DNA of 64,000 nt from HGM13233 sp900762805. GTDB taxonomy: Bacteria; Bacillota; Clostridia; Oscillospirales; Ruminococcaceae. The first letter of the stretch is position 1. Each line of letters starts with the position of its first letter. The stretch spans positions 109,863 through 173,862 of the forward strand of contig CALKMA010000012.1 of NCBI GenBank assembly GCA_937993755.1. The letters run 5' to 3'. A program made the position numbers and the translations under genes. Positions 36,723-45,599 of the stretch are shown piece after piece. The notes below the pieces were generated by a model that searched no databases, had not been told where the DNA came from, and was given only the letters and a program-made list of their open reading frames with translations.

Positions 36723-37661
36723 ATGAAAACGATCAACGAAATCCGTGCTTTCACGGCCACTCCGGAATACGGAAAGACCTTCTGGAATGCCATGAGAATC
36801 AAGCATAATGCGGAGGCAGAAATGCATGATGCCATGTCCGCTACCACTGGTGCGTTCTGTGCTCCTGCGGCGGATGAGACCGATTTCCGCAAGGCCATCT
36901 TTGCTGAGAGCGTAATCCGTCCTCTTGCGACCGAGCTAAAAAAGCATACCGGCGGTGATGTGATCTGGGCCAAGGATTCGAGCGATTATGCCGAGTTCGT
37001 GCCGGAGGGTGCCGCCATCCCCGGTTTCGATGCTCAGAACGATTTCACCCGTTTCCCAGTTGCTACGCACAAGATCGACGGTCTGGTGAAGCTGAGCACG
37101 GAATTTGCGCTTGACGCAGACTTCGATCTCCGCAAGTACATCTTCGAGCGCATGGGTAAATCCTTCGCTCGTGCGGAGGACAGGGCCTTCATCAATGGTA
37201 ACGGAACGGACGAGCCCTTCGGCCTTCTCCACGAAACTGAAGGAGCCGAAACAGGGGTCTCTACAAATGCGGTCACCTACGATGATTGCATCGACCTGTT
37301 CTTCTCCGTAAAGCCGGAATACCGCAGTCATGCCGTGTGGCTCATGAACGACCGCACCGCTCTCGCACTGCACAAGCTGAAGGACGATGCCGGTAATTAT
37401 CTCTGGAATGGCAACAGCGACACCATCCTCGGTAAGCCCGTCCATATCTGCAACGATATGCCGGATATCGCCGCCGGTGCAAAGCCTGTCCTCTTCGGTG
37501 ATTTTCGATATTTCTGGATCATCGACCGTTCTCCTATCTCCATGAGAGCTTTGAAGGAGCGTTTCGCCATGACCGATCAGGTGGGCTATGTGGGCTTTGA
37601 ACTGCTCGATTCCTGTCTTGTTCGCAAGGATGCGATCAAGGTCCTGACCGTCACCGCTTAA
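36723..37661 (+). CDS. HK97-fold phage major capsid protein
   Basis: A 312-residue protein resembling HK97 major capsid proteins in their mature part: an N-terminal helical arm, FAESVIRPLATELKKHTGGDVIW, then VPEGAAIPGFD (about 85-95), GLVKLSTEFALD, GNGTDEPFGLL (about 160-170), WLMNDRTALALHKLKD (about 205-220) and a DYRYF-like GDFRYFWIIDRS. The N-terminal scaffolding domain is short. GGAG lies 9 nt before ATG 36723; the overlapping ATG at 36717 is too close. No portal, terminase or protease gene lies nearby; zinc-finger genes and recombinases follow. Confidence 0.82.
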   Translation: MKTINEIRAFTATPEYGKTFWNAMRIKHNAEAEMHDAMSATTGAFCAPAADETDFRKAIFAESVIRPLATELKKHTGGDVIWAKDSSDYAEFVPEGAAIPGFDAQNDFTRFPVATHKIDGLVKLSTEFALDADFDLRKYIFERMGKSFARAEDRAFINGNGTDEPFGLLHETEGAETGVSTNAVTYDDCIDLFFSVKPEYRSHAVWLMNDRTALALHKLKDDAGNYLWNGNSDTILGKPVHICNDMPDIAAGAKPVLFGDFRYFWIIDRSPISMRALKERFAMTDQVGYVGFELLDSCLVRKDAIKVLTVTA

Positions 37662-37721
37662 ACCCATCCGTCCGGGAGGGTGAGCGTTCCTTGCTCTCCC
37701 GGACTCTTATCGGAGGTACGT

Positions 37722-38033
37722 ATGAACACTACACAGAAAGCCGTTATTTTATCGGCAACACACGAAACGCAGGACGGCGCTATTCTTAACTGTCCACAGT
37801 GCGGAAAACCCGTTACACAGCGGAGCGGCCATAAGAAGAAATTCTGCTCGGACCGCTGCCGGATGGAATACTGGAATTCCCATCAGGATCAGGTTTTGCG
37901 AAAGGCGTACTACACGCTCGTCTGCAAAAACTGCGGTCGAACCTTCCGTTGCTACGGCAACGCTCACCGGAAATTCTGCTGCCGGTCCTGCTATGAAGAT
38001 TATAGAAAGCGAGGAAACCGCTATGATGGATAA
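37722..38033 (+). CDS. Small double zinc-finger protein of the capsid element
   Basis: A 103-residue protein with two treble-clef-like zinc motifs: CPQCGKPV plus KKKFCSDRCRMEYWNSHQ, then CKNCGRTF plus KFCCRSCYEDY. GGAGG precedes ATG 37722. The KFCSDRCR...YWN segment is repeated in the next gene, so the two share a domain. It probably binds DNA or RNA. It is the first of three small genes between capsid and recombinases. Confidence 0.75.
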   Translation: MNTTQKAVILSATHETQDGAILNCPQCGKPVTQRSGHKKKFCSDRCRMEYWNSHQDQVLRKAYYTLVCKNCGRTFRCYGNAHRKFCCRSCYEDYRKRGNRYDG

Positions 38034-38313
38034 TTTCGAACGCCGGGAAATAGAGCGGATGTATCGGGACGGATACGGCCCCACGGCCATCTCCTATGAA
38101 TTGGGAATATCGATCAACACGATCAAGTCCTACATTCGCCGCCATCCCAGCATGAAAAATGCATCACGCTGCCTGTACTGCGGCAAGGTGATCTCTCAGA
38201 CGAAGGGCCGCAAGGTCAAAAAGTTCTGCTCGGACCGCTGCCGCAGTGCGTATTGGAACTACAAGTATCGCAAAGGAGGTAATCCCATTGGAAAAGGAAG
38301 ACCGCAAGCCTGA
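38023..38313 (+). CDS. Helix-turn-helix plus zinc-finger protein of the capsid element
   Basis: A 96-residue protein. Residues 8-40 form a resolvase-like helix-turn-helix (GYGPTAISYELGISINTIKS), followed by one zinc motif (CLYCGKVI plus KKFCSDRCRSAYWNY). The start overlaps the previous gene by 11 nt; two ATGs (38023, 38026) follow GCGAGG. Its likely role is DNA binding, perhaps controlling the element's promoters or recombinases. Confidence 0.75.
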   Translation: MMDNFERREIERMYRDGYGPTAISYELGISINTIKSYIRRHPSMKNASRCLYCGKVISQTKGRKVKKFCSDRCRSAYWNYKYRKGGNPIGKGRPQA

Positions 38314-38473
38314 TGTGTACGGGCAGGAGAATCTGATCCGCTATCATACGGCCCTGTCCTTTGTGGACCGGCTGGTGAGCGAGGGCTTTCTGCGACAGGC
38401 GGATCGGGCTGAAATCTACACAATGATCGCCCGGAAATACGGGATCGAATTGGACAGTATATTTGCCGCATAA
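38288..38473 (+). CDS. Small SHOCT-like protein beside recombinase
   Basis: A 61-residue protein using a TTG start with GGAGGT 7 nt upstream and overlapping the previous gene by 26 nt. The longer frame has no start signal. The core (FVDRLVSEGFLRQADRAEIYTMIARKYG) is a two-helix unit like the short SHOCT-type proteins often found just before serine recombinases in Clostridia elements. A helper role is inferred from that association. Confidence 0.65.
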   Translation: MEKEDRKPDVYGQENLIRYHTALSFVDRLVSEGFLRQADRAEIYTMIARKYGIELDSIFAA

Positions 38474-38541
38474 GGCTTGCTATCCGGGCCGTTTAGAGTG
38501 ATATATACAGTACCCATACTTTGATACAACGGAGGCAGATT

Positions 38542-39819
38542 ATGGCAAGAGAAGTAAAACAGGTCACATTTACGAAAGCGGCCATCCCCAAGCTGACGAG
38601 AGTGGCGGCATACGCACGGGTGTCCTCGGCAAAGAATGCGATGCACCACTCCCTGTCAGCGCAAGTCAGCTATTACAGCGGCCTGATCCAGAATCATCCC
38701 GGCTGGCAGTATATCGGTGTGTATGCGGACGAGGCCAAGACCGGCACCAAGGATACCAGAGAGGGCTTCGTCAAGCTCGTATCCGATTGCAAGGCCGGGA
38801 AGGTCGATATTGTCATCACCAAATCCATATCCCGCTTTGCCCGGAATACGGTTACTTTGCTGGAGACGGTCCGAGATCTGAAAGCCCTCGGCATTGATGT
38901 CTTCTTTGAGGAGCAAAGCATCCACACCCTTTCCGCTGACGGGGAATTGATGCTTTCGATCCTTGCGTCCTACGCACAGGAGGAAAGTCTGTCGGCCAGC
39001 GAAAACCAGAAATGGCGTGTGCGGAAGAATTTCGAGGAAGGCAAGCCTTGGAATGGAACGCTCCTCGGTTACCGCTACCGAAACGGCGTCTACGTCATCG
39101 AGCCGGATGAGGCCGAAACGGTCCGGCGCATTTTCCGGGAGTACCTTTCCGGCAAAGGCATCGTTTCTATCGCAAACGACCTAAATGCAGACGGCGTGAG
39201 GACCCGGTACGAAAACGCATGGAGCAAGGGAGGCGTTTCACGCATCCTGCACAATTACGCCTACTCCGGAAACCTGCTTCTTCAGAAGACTTTCCGGGAA
39301 AACCACCTGACGAAAAAGACCGTGGTCAACGAGGGCCAGCTGCCGATGTACCACGCAGAGGGTACGCACGAGGCCATTATCAGCTTGGAGGATTATCAAG
39401 CGGTACAGGCCGAAATTGCAAAGAGGGCCAAGAAATACGCTCCTGTCGGGAAGTGCTTTACCGGCAGATACCCATTCTCCAGCCTGATCACGTGCGCTCA
39501 CTGCGGCAAGCACTATCGGCGAAAAATTACTGCCACCGGTCCGGTGTGGATTTGCAGCACCTACAATTATCAGGGCCGTGCCGCCTGTCCCTCCAAGCAG
39601 ATACCGGAGCCTACGCTGACGGCCATGACCGCAGATTTGGATATTGGCGATTTAACGGAAATCATAGCCGAGGACGGGAACACGCTGGTATTCCGCTTCA
39701 AAGACGGTAGAAAAGCCGTTAAACGATGGCATGACCGCTCACGGGCCAAAAGCTGGACTCCGGAGATGAAAGAGGCCGCAAGGCAAAAAGCGATAGAAAG
39801 GAACAAGCACAATGGCTAA
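38542..39819 (+). CDS. Large serine recombinase, first of tandem pair
   Basis: A 425-residue recombinase. The catalytic domain begins AAYARVSSA (Ser28), with SAQVSYYSGLI, SRFARNT and a late AQEESLSASENQKW helix. A recombinase domain (LLGYRYRNGVYVIEPDEA) and a zinc ribbon (CAHCGKHY...ICSTYNYQGRAACPSK) follow. The segment after the zinc ribbon is short, without the long coiled coil common in this family. GGAGG precedes ATG 38542. Its stop lies 8 nt inside the next recombinase, so both are made together. Confidence 0.92.
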   Translation: MAREVKQVTFTKAAIPKLTRVAAYARVSSAKNAMHHSLSAQVSYYSGLIQNHPGWQYIGVYADEAKTGTKDTREGFVKLVSDCKAGKVDIVITKSISRFARNTVTLLETVRDLKALGIDVFFEEQSIHTLSADGELMLSILASYAQEESLSASENQKWRVRKNFEEGKPWNGTLLGYRYRNGVYVIEPDEAETVRRIFREYLSGKGIVSIANDLNADGVRTRYENAWSKGGVSRILHNYAYSGNLLLQKTFRENHLTKKTVVNEGQLPMYHAEGTHEAIISLEDYQAVQAEIAKRAKKYAPVGKCFTGRYPFSSLITCAHCGKHYRRKITATGPVWICSTYNYQGRAACPSKQIPEPTLTAMTADLDIGDLTEIIAEDGNTLVFRFKDGRKAVKRWHDRSRAKSWTPEMKEAARQKAIERNKHNG

Positions 39820-41395
39820 CATCACTGTAATACCGGCTTCAAAGACGCTCCATTCCAAAATGCCGCTCAATGCCCAGAGCAGACGAAAGGTGGCTGGGTA
39901 TGCTCGTGTTTCCACCGACAGCGAAGAGCAGCTCACCTCCTACGAGGCGCAGGTGGATTATTACACCAAGTACATCCGCTCGAATCCGGATTGGGAGTTC
40001 GTGGATGTGTACACGGACGAAGGAATCTCTGCAACAAACACCCGGCACAGAGACGGCTTCAACCGCATGATTGCGGATGCGCTGGCCGGAAAGATCGACC
40101 TGATCGTCACGAAATCCGTCAGCCGCTTTGCCCGAAACACTGTGGACAGCCTTACCGCCGTTCGCAAGCTGAAGGAACACGGCACTGAGGTCTATTTCGA
40201 GAAAGAGGGCATTTACACCTTCGATAGCAAGGGCGAACTGCTGATCACCATCATGTCGAGCCTTGCCCAAGAGGAGAGCCGCTCCATTTCCGAAAATGTC
40301 ACATGGGGCCAGCGAAAACGCTTTGCAGACGGAAAGGTGTCGTTGCCGTATAAATCCTTCCTCGGCTACCGCAAAGGGCCTGACGGCTTGCCGGAGATTG
40401 TGACGGAGGAGGCGGAGATTGTACGGGAAATCTACAAACTGTTCGTTCAGGGCAAAACGGTGAACTGGATCGCCACACACCTTACATCCAAGGGCATCCC
40501 CACGCCTCGCGGCAAGGAAAAATGGCAGACCAGCACCATAGAGAGCATCCTGACGAACGAAAAATACAAGGGCTCGGCGGTCCTGCAGAAGAAATTCACC
40601 GTGGATTTCCTTTCCAAAAAGATGAAGGTCAACGAGGGCGAGGTGCCGCAATACATTGTGGACCAGAGCCATCCGGCCATTATCGATCCGGAGGAATGGC
40701 AGAAGGTGCAGAATGAAATGGCGGTCCGGAAGGCCAAGGGCAAGCACCACAACAGCCTCAGCCCGTTCTCGGCAAAGATCGTCTGCGGCGATTGCGGCGA
40801 ATTCTACGGCAGCAAGGTCTGGCACAGCACGGACAAGTACCGCCGGGTGATCTGGCAGTGCAACGGCAAATTCAAAGGCGAATACCGCTGCGGCACACCG
40901 CATCTGTACGAGGAGGGCATCAAGCGGCTGTTCCTCCGGGCCGTTGCCGACCTTACCGAGGACCGGGAGGTACTGCTTGAGACCTGCCGGATGATCCATG
41001 ATGAATACCTGAACACAGACACCATTGATGCAGAGTGCGCCACGCTCAATGATGAGATTGAAATCGTTTCCGGCCTCACGAAAAAGCTGATTGCCGAAAA
41101 CGCCACCACTGCCATTCCGCAGGACGAATACAACAGGAAATACGATGCACTGGTCGAGCGTTACCATGCGGCGCAGGATCGGCTGGATGAACTGCAGAAA
41201 TTGAGAATTACACGGAGCTTTCAGGCCGATGTGCTGGAATGCTTCATGTTTGAGATAAAGGCCATCGACACCTCGCTGCCACTGGAGTACACAGACCGCT
41301 TCTGGCTCAACCTGATCGACCGGGTAACGGTCTACGAGGACAGTCGGCTGGTGTTCCGTTTCAAGAACGGGGCCAAGGTTGAAGAAACTCTATGA
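39812..41395 (+). CDS. Large serine recombinase, second of tandem pair
   Basis: A 527-residue recombinase of full length: catalytic domain with AGYARVSTDSEEQ (Ser34), SRFARNTVDSL and SSLAQEESRSISENV; a recombinase domain (FLGYRKGPDGLPEIV); a zinc ribbon (CGDCGEFY...QCNGKFKGEYRCGTP); and a C-terminal coiled-coil region. It overlaps the first recombinase. Adjacent pairs of this type mobilise integrative elements, and one may need the other. The element's attachment site is not identified. Confidence 0.93.
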   Translation: MANITVIPASKTLHSKMPLNAQSRRKVAGYARVSTDSEEQLTSYEAQVDYYTKYIRSNPDWEFVDVYTDEGISATNTRHRDGFNRMIADALAGKIDLIVTKSVSRFARNTVDSLTAVRKLKEHGTEVYFEKEGIYTFDSKGELLITIMSSLAQEESRSISENVTWGQRKRFADGKVSLPYKSFLGYRKGPDGLPEIVTEEAEIVREIYKLFVQGKTVNWIATHLTSKGIPTPRGKEKWQTSTIESILTNEKYKGSAVLQKKFTVDFLSKKMKVNEGEVPQYIVDQSHPAIIDPEEWQKVQNEMAVRKAKGKHHNSLSPFSAKIVCGDCGEFYGSKVWHSTDKYRRVIWQCNGKFKGEYRCGTPHLYEEGIKRLFLRAVADLTEDREVLLETCRMIHDEYLNTDTIDAECATLNDEIEIVSGLTKKLIAENATTAIPQDEYNRKYDALVERYHAAQDRLDELQKLRITRSFQADVLECFMFEIKAIDTSLPLEYTDRFWLNLIDRVTVYEDSRLVFRFKNGAKVEETL

Positions 41396-41633
41396 CGGCA
41401 GAACGCAAGAAAGCCGTGACGGGGATCAAGCGGTCCTCATCACGGGCTTCCTTTGTATGAAACGGTAGTCATTTTTTGAAACGATAGGATACGGGCCTCC
41501 GGCAGATACCGCAAAGGTAGGTCCGTCAAGGAGAAAAGCGGCCCATTTTCACCCTCCGGCAGAGCCTCAAATGCACCCGCTGTTTTGCAGAAACGGCCTA
41601 TTCAAAAGGTTTTTCGGGATAAAATGAAACGGA

Positions 41634-41669
41634 CCGGTAATCGACACATTGTATCAATTACCGGTCCAG
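41634..41669 (-). terminator. Inverted repeat, probable tRNA-Pro terminator
   Basis: GGACCGGTAAT and ATTACCGGTCC form an 11-bp perfect stem just downstream of the minus-strand tRNA. The minus-strand continuation (GTTTCATTTTATCC) is moderately T-rich. It is also the last structure before the recombinase element, so an element boundary nearby is possible. The 240 nt between recombinase stop and hairpin show no gene. Confidence 0.55.
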
Positions 41670-41672
41670 TTA

Positions 41673-41749
41673 TGGTCCGAGTGACAGGACTTGAACCTGC
41701 GGCCTCTTGACCCCCAGTCAAGCGCGATACCAAACTTCGCCACACCCGG
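41673..41749 (-). tRNA. tRNA-Pro(GGG)
   Basis: A complete cloverleaf with encoded CCA. The acceptor stem is CCGGGTG with CACTCGG (one G-U), the anticodon stem CTTGA/TCAAG encloses CTGGGGG with anticodon GGG, and the T arm is GCAGG-TTCAAGT-CCTGT. Confidence 0.93.
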
Positions 41750-42000
41750 TTGCTATTGCAAAGGCTATTATAGCACACCATTTTTCAAAAAGCAAATGAA
41801 ATCTGCCTGTTTTTCATGTTTTTTTCAAAACAGGGACACACGCCTTTCGGAGCATCCCAAAGCATCCGCAGACAGCCTCCGGCAGGCCGGGCCGCCAGGC
41901 CCGCTGTCATACGGGGCGCAGCAAAGCGAACCGCCAGGCCCTTCAGGATAAACCATCCGCAAAGCAAGCCCGCCGCCCGTGCGTGCGGGGCAGCTGTCCG

Positions 42001-43170
42001 CTAAGCCGGCGGAGAGCGGCGCTGTTCCGCGTCATCCCCCTGCGGCGCGCTTTCCCCTGCCTGTCCGGCGACCGTCTGCGCGGCCAGCCGGCGGTCGGCG
42101 CTGTCATGCAGCAGCTGCGAGATCACGGCTGTCAGCGGGATGAAAAACACAATGCCGGCCAGCCCGAACAGCTTGCCGCCGAGCAAAGCCGCAAGCAGCG
42201 TCCAGAAGGCGCTCAGCCCCACGCTGCTGCCCACGACGTGCGGGTAAATGAACTGCCCTTCGACAAATTGCGTGACCTCATAGATGACAAAGCACCAGAT
42301 GACCTGCGAGGGGTCTACCAGCGCCGTCAGCAGCATGCCGACAGCACAGGAAATGAGAGCGCCGACATAGGGCACAAAGGCGCAGACAGCCGTCAGCGCC
42401 GCCGTCAGGCCGGCATAGGGGATGCCGAAAACGGTGAAGGCCAGAAAAATCATGACGCCGAGGATGATGACCTCGATGCACTGTCCCGAAAGGAATTTGG
42501 AAAAGGTTTGCTGGGTCAGCGCGGCGGCGTGGCAGAGGCGGTCGGCCGTTGTCTTTTTGCAGTAGGCATACAGCAGGTGCTTCGCCTGCGCCAGCAGCTC
42601 GTGCTTACCGAGCAGCGTATAGAACATGATGACGGCCGAAAAAACGGCGTTGATCACCCCGGTAACGGTGGAGGTGGCCGCCGTCACGATCGAGCCGATC
42701 AGCGAGCCGGCGCCCGTCAGCAGCTGGTCGAGGATGCTCTGCACATCGAATTTCGAAAAATAGTCGGTGATGACCTTGGGGTCGAGGCCGAAACGGCGCA
42801 GCTCGACTGCCCAGGCCGGCCAGTTGGCCTTGACAAGCTCGATGATGCTGCGGATCGAGGCCGCCAGCTGCGGCACGACCAGCACGCCCACCAGCGCCAG
42901 AACGGCCAGCAGGCAGAGGATGGTGAGAAGCAGGCTGACCACCTCGATCACGCGCGGCTTCCCCTTGGGGAAAATGCGCGTAAGCAGCCTGACAAAGCCC
43001 TTCATGGGCACGTTGAGCACAAAAGCCAGCAGCAGGCCGGTGAAAATGGGGGCCAGCATGGCGGCAGCCGCCTTCAAAAAGGTCAGCACACGGCTGAAAT
43101 TCATAAAAGCGGCAAACAGCGCCGCACCGAGGGCGACCAGCAGCAGCGCCTGCTTGAATTTTTTATCCAT
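42001..43170 (-). CDS. AI-2E family transporter
   Basis: A 389-residue membrane protein with about seven to eight helices. A long soluble stretch (about 100-190) separates the early helices from the conserved C-terminal block (TVFGIPYAGLTAALTAVCAFVPYVGALI and FVEGQFIYPHVVG). This matches the AI-2E transporter (TqsA/PerM) family, whose substrates are mostly unproven. The start at 43170 follows a GGAACC-rich site; the 90-residue upstream frame extension is not credible. It has no operon partner within 120 nt. Confidence 0.9.
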   Translation of the reverse strand: MDKKFKQALLLVALGAALFAAFMNFSRVLTFLKAAAAMLAPIFTGLLLAFVLNVPMKGFVRLLTRIFPKGKPRVIEVVSLLLTILCLLAVLALVGVLVVPQLAASIRSIIELVKANWPAWAVELRRFGLDPKVITDYFSKFDVQSILDQLLTGAGSLIGSIVTAATSTVTGVINAVFSAVIMFYTLLGKHELLAQAKHLLYAYCKKTTADRLCHAAALTQQTFSKFLSGQCIEVIILGVMIFLAFTVFGIPYAGLTAALTAVCAFVPYVGALISCAVGMLLTALVDPSQVIWCFVIYEVTQFVEGQFIYPHVVGSSVGLSAFWTLLAALLGGKLFGLAGIVFFIPLTAVISQLLHDSADRRLAAQTVAGQAGESAPQGDDAEQRRSPPA

Positions 43171-43294
43171 AAGGATGGTTCCTCCCCGCCCGCTGACGGG
43201 CGGCCATAATATATCATTTTTTATGCCGCGGCACGCTTCGGCCTGCTTTTGCCTCCGCCGCTGCCGGCTGAGGGCAGGACGGCGCAGAGCAGTC

Positions 43295-43876
43295 TCACGG
43301 CTGCTTCTGATCCGTGCCGCCGGTGCTTCGGAGGATGCGGACATTGCGGATGCTGTAAAGCACCAGCGACAGCACCATGATGGCGGCGCAGGCTCCGATG
43401 CAGATATCCGAAACAGGGCCCGGAATGCTGCCCCAGACAAGGTGCAGTATCATAATGGCGTAGAGCATCACCGTCGAGAGCTTTCCGTGCCACTCGGCGC
43501 CCAGCACATGCCCGGCCTTGCGGGCCACGATGAGCTGGGTCACGGCGTTGATGCTTTCCTTGACGACCAGCAGCGCCAGCAGCAGCCAGAAGCCGCAGAA
43601 GCGCGACAGCAGACAGTAGAGCATGGCGGCCTGTGTCAGCTTGTCCGCCGCCGGGTCGAGCGCCTTGCCAAGCTCGCTCACCATATTGAAGCGGCGGGCG
43701 ATAAAGCCGTCGGCCACGTCGGTCAGGCCCGACAGCACCAGCACGGCCGTTGTCGCCGCATCGTTCTTTTTTACACAATAGAGCCAGATGAGTGCCGGGA
43801 TCAACAGCAGCCGGAACAGGGACATGAGGTTGGGAATGGTTGCGATCCGGTGCGACCGGTCATTTGTTTGCTGCAT
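43295..43876 (-). CDS. CDP-alcohol phosphatidyltransferase
   Basis: A 193-residue membrane enzyme. The family signature DG(x)2AR(x)8G(x)3D(x)3D is visible as DGFIARR...GKALDPAADK at about 52-77, binding the CDP-diacylglycerol and metal ions. About five helices follow. It most resembles PgsA-type phosphatidylglycerophosphate synthases, but the alcohol cannot be assigned from sequence. The start at 43876 follows GGGAGGT; the longer frame (to 43930) is not supported. Confidence 0.88.
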   Translation of the reverse strand: MQQTNDRSHRIATIPNLMSLFRLLLIPALIWLYCVKKNDAATTAVLVLSGLTDVADGFIARRFNMVSELGKALDPAADKLTQAAMLYCLLSRFCGFWLLLALLVVKESINAVTQLIVARKAGHVLGAEWHGKLSTVMLYAIMILHLVWGSIPGPVSDICIGACAAIMVLSLVLYSIRNVRILRSTGGTDQKQP

Positions 43877-44091
43877 GGAATATACCTCCCGTTGCCCTAT
43901 ATTATACCATGTTTTTTGTCGGTTGCTCAACTGTTTTATGCGCTGTTTTACAAATGTGTGGCCGGCGCGGGCGCCACATCCCGCCGGAATCCCGTGCCGG
44001 ACGGCCGTTCCGCCCGAAATCTACCGCGAGGGGGTGCCGCCCGGCGCAAAATGCGCTATAATAGGGCCATACCAAACAAGGAGATGCAAGT

Positions 44092-44556
44092 ATGGATCAG
44101 ACAGCCATCGGGCAGTACATCGCGCATAAGCGCAGAGAACAGAATATGACACAGGAACAGCTGGCGGAAAAGCTCGGCGTTTCCAACAAGACCATTTCCA
44201 AGTGGGAGAACGGGAAATGTATGCCGGATTACAGCGTTGTGGAGCCGCTCTGCCGGGCGCTTTCCGTGAGCCTTTCGGAGCTGATGGACGGTGAGGACGC
44301 GGCGGAGGACAGCGTGCGCATCTATGACGATGAGCAGATATTGGAGCTGCTGCGCCGGACCCAGGAGCTGGAACGGCAGAAAAATATTCTGTACGGTATT
44401 GTGCTGTTTGTTCTCGGCATAGCCTGCAACGCCATGTCCGCCACCATCGGCGGCTCGGATGTAAAGGATTTTGTCGCGGGCGTTCTCATGGGGCTGTCCG
44501 TCGCGGAAATGCTGGCGGGCATTGCCGGGGTCGGCAGAGCCCTTCTGCGGAAATGA
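44092..44556 (+). CDS. XRE-type regulator with C-terminal membrane segment
   Basis: A 154-residue protein. An XRE helix-turn-helix occupies residues 8-63 (MTQEQLAEKLGVSNKTISKW at 19-38), a helical linker follows, and two hydrophobic helices (about 95-120 and 125-147) end the protein. The DNA-binding domain would sit at the inner face of the membrane. AAGGAG precedes the ATG, and GCTATAATAG about 45 nt upstream is a likely -10. It is divergent from the CDP-alcohol transferase. Ligand and targets are unknown. Confidence 0.85.
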   Translation: MDQTAIGQYIAHKRREQNMTQEQLAEKLGVSNKTISKWENGKCMPDYSVVEPLCRALSVSLSELMDGEDAAEDSVRIYDDEQILELLRRTQELERQKNILYGIVLFVLGIACNAMSATIGGSDVKDFVAGVLMGLSVAEMLAGIAGVGRALLRK

Positions 44557-44611
44557 GTGTGCCCGCCGCCCCGCGCAGCCGGCAGGGGGCAGTTCGTTTA
44601 TTATTGGTTAG

Positions 44612-44634
44612 GTATTTATTTATAAAATAAATAC
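44612..44634. other. AT-rich palindrome after the XRE-membrane gene
   Basis: GTATTTATTT and AAATAAATAC form a perfect 10-bp inverted repeat around ATA. It may be a weak terminator or a binding site. Confidence 0.5.
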
Positions 44635-44649
44635 TATAAGTTAAAATAA

Positions 44650-44860
44650 ACGACAAGCGCGGCAGGCAAACCGCGCGGGCGAAGCCCTTGACCCTTCTGC
44701 GATCAGCTCAGCGGGACGCGGCAGGCAAATCGCGCAGGCGAAGCCCTTGTCCCTCCTGCGCACAGCTCAGAGGGACGCGGCAGGCAAATCGCGCGGGCGA
44801 AGCCTTTGGCCCTTCTGCGCACAGCTCAGCGGGACGCGGCAGGCAAACCGCGCGGGCGCG
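44650..44860. repeat. 59-bp tandem repeats, about 3.5 copies
   Basis: The segment GCGGCAGGCAAA recurs at 44659, 44718, 44777 and 44836, exactly 59 nt apart, within near-identical units also containing GCGGGCGAAGCC and GCACAGCTCAG. The unit is GC-rich and lies in a 1-kb gene-free stretch (44557-45599). No protein is supported. Its unit has loose similarity to the 67-bp repeats at 54.07-54.33 kb. Confidence 0.85.
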
Positions 44861-45599
44861 GTTCTCAAGCGGAGCCTGCGCCGGTCGATCGGACGCCCTG
44901 CGGCCGCAGGGCGTCCTTTTGACGCGCGACGGCAGAGGCCGGCACGGTGAAGCGGCGGGCGTGGCGGAAGCAGCCGGCATGGGACAGATATGCCTGAGCA
45001 CGGTATATAAGCCGTGCGGAAAGCAAAAACATGCATATCCGACGCATAATTGTGCGTGCATACAGGGTGCTCCGGGCGGGCCGAATTTGGGAACGGCAGG
45101 GGTGGGGACATGGCCGGCGGTGGGGCGCGGAGGCGCAGTCCGTGCGGCGCGGAACGGCGCGCCGCCGGGAGGAGGAGCAGGGCGGCCGGCGGGGGGCGAA
45201 ATTTTTTGCGGATGGATATTCATTTTGCAGCCGCCGCTTTTGCTGAAAAATAAAAAATCTGGTAACAAATTGTAACCATTTATGACTTGTTGTTGCAATC
45301 AGAGCGGCTTGAGAGGCCGATATTTGGGGAAAATACCGAAAATTCACGGCGAAACCGCCGTTTGCTTGCAATTGACGGAAAAGCGTGATAAAATGTAGGT
45401 AAGCTGAAGATAGAAATGCAAAACTGTGAAATTTCCATTAAATTTCTGTGATCCGGCGGCGGGCGGCAAGCCGATCCGGCCGGAGGATCTCACCGCAGGC
45501 GGCTGTACAGCCTGCTGACAGCGCGGAAAGGCGCGCCTGGTTTTTGAGAACAAAGGGTTTCGAAGCCCCTGTTCGAATATTTTAGGAGGATATTTAGTA
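44861..45599. other. Intergenic region and long leader before the oligopeptide operon
   Basis: No credible ORF is seen; frames in the left part run through repeats. The right part holds a promoter candidate and a roughly 200-nt leader whose GATCCGG.../...CCGGAGGATC segments could pair. A regulatory leader is possible but no known riboswitch motif is recognised. Confidence 0.5.
45366..45394 (+). promoter_or_regulatory. Promoter candidate of the oligopeptide operon
   Basis: TTGCAA (45366-45371) and TAAAAT (45389-45394) with 17-nt spacing, about 205 nt upstream of the binding-protein ATG. Confidence 0.5.

Noticed and set aside
41634..41749. tRNA-Pro as attachment site of the recombinase element
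   Set aside because: No copy of the tRNA 3' end was found at the left side of the accessory region, and large serine recombinases seldom use tRNA genes.
41983..43209. Plus-strand 408-codon ORF
   Set aside because: It is antisense to the AI-2E transporter gene, very rich in Gln/His/Arg, and lacks any recognisable domain.
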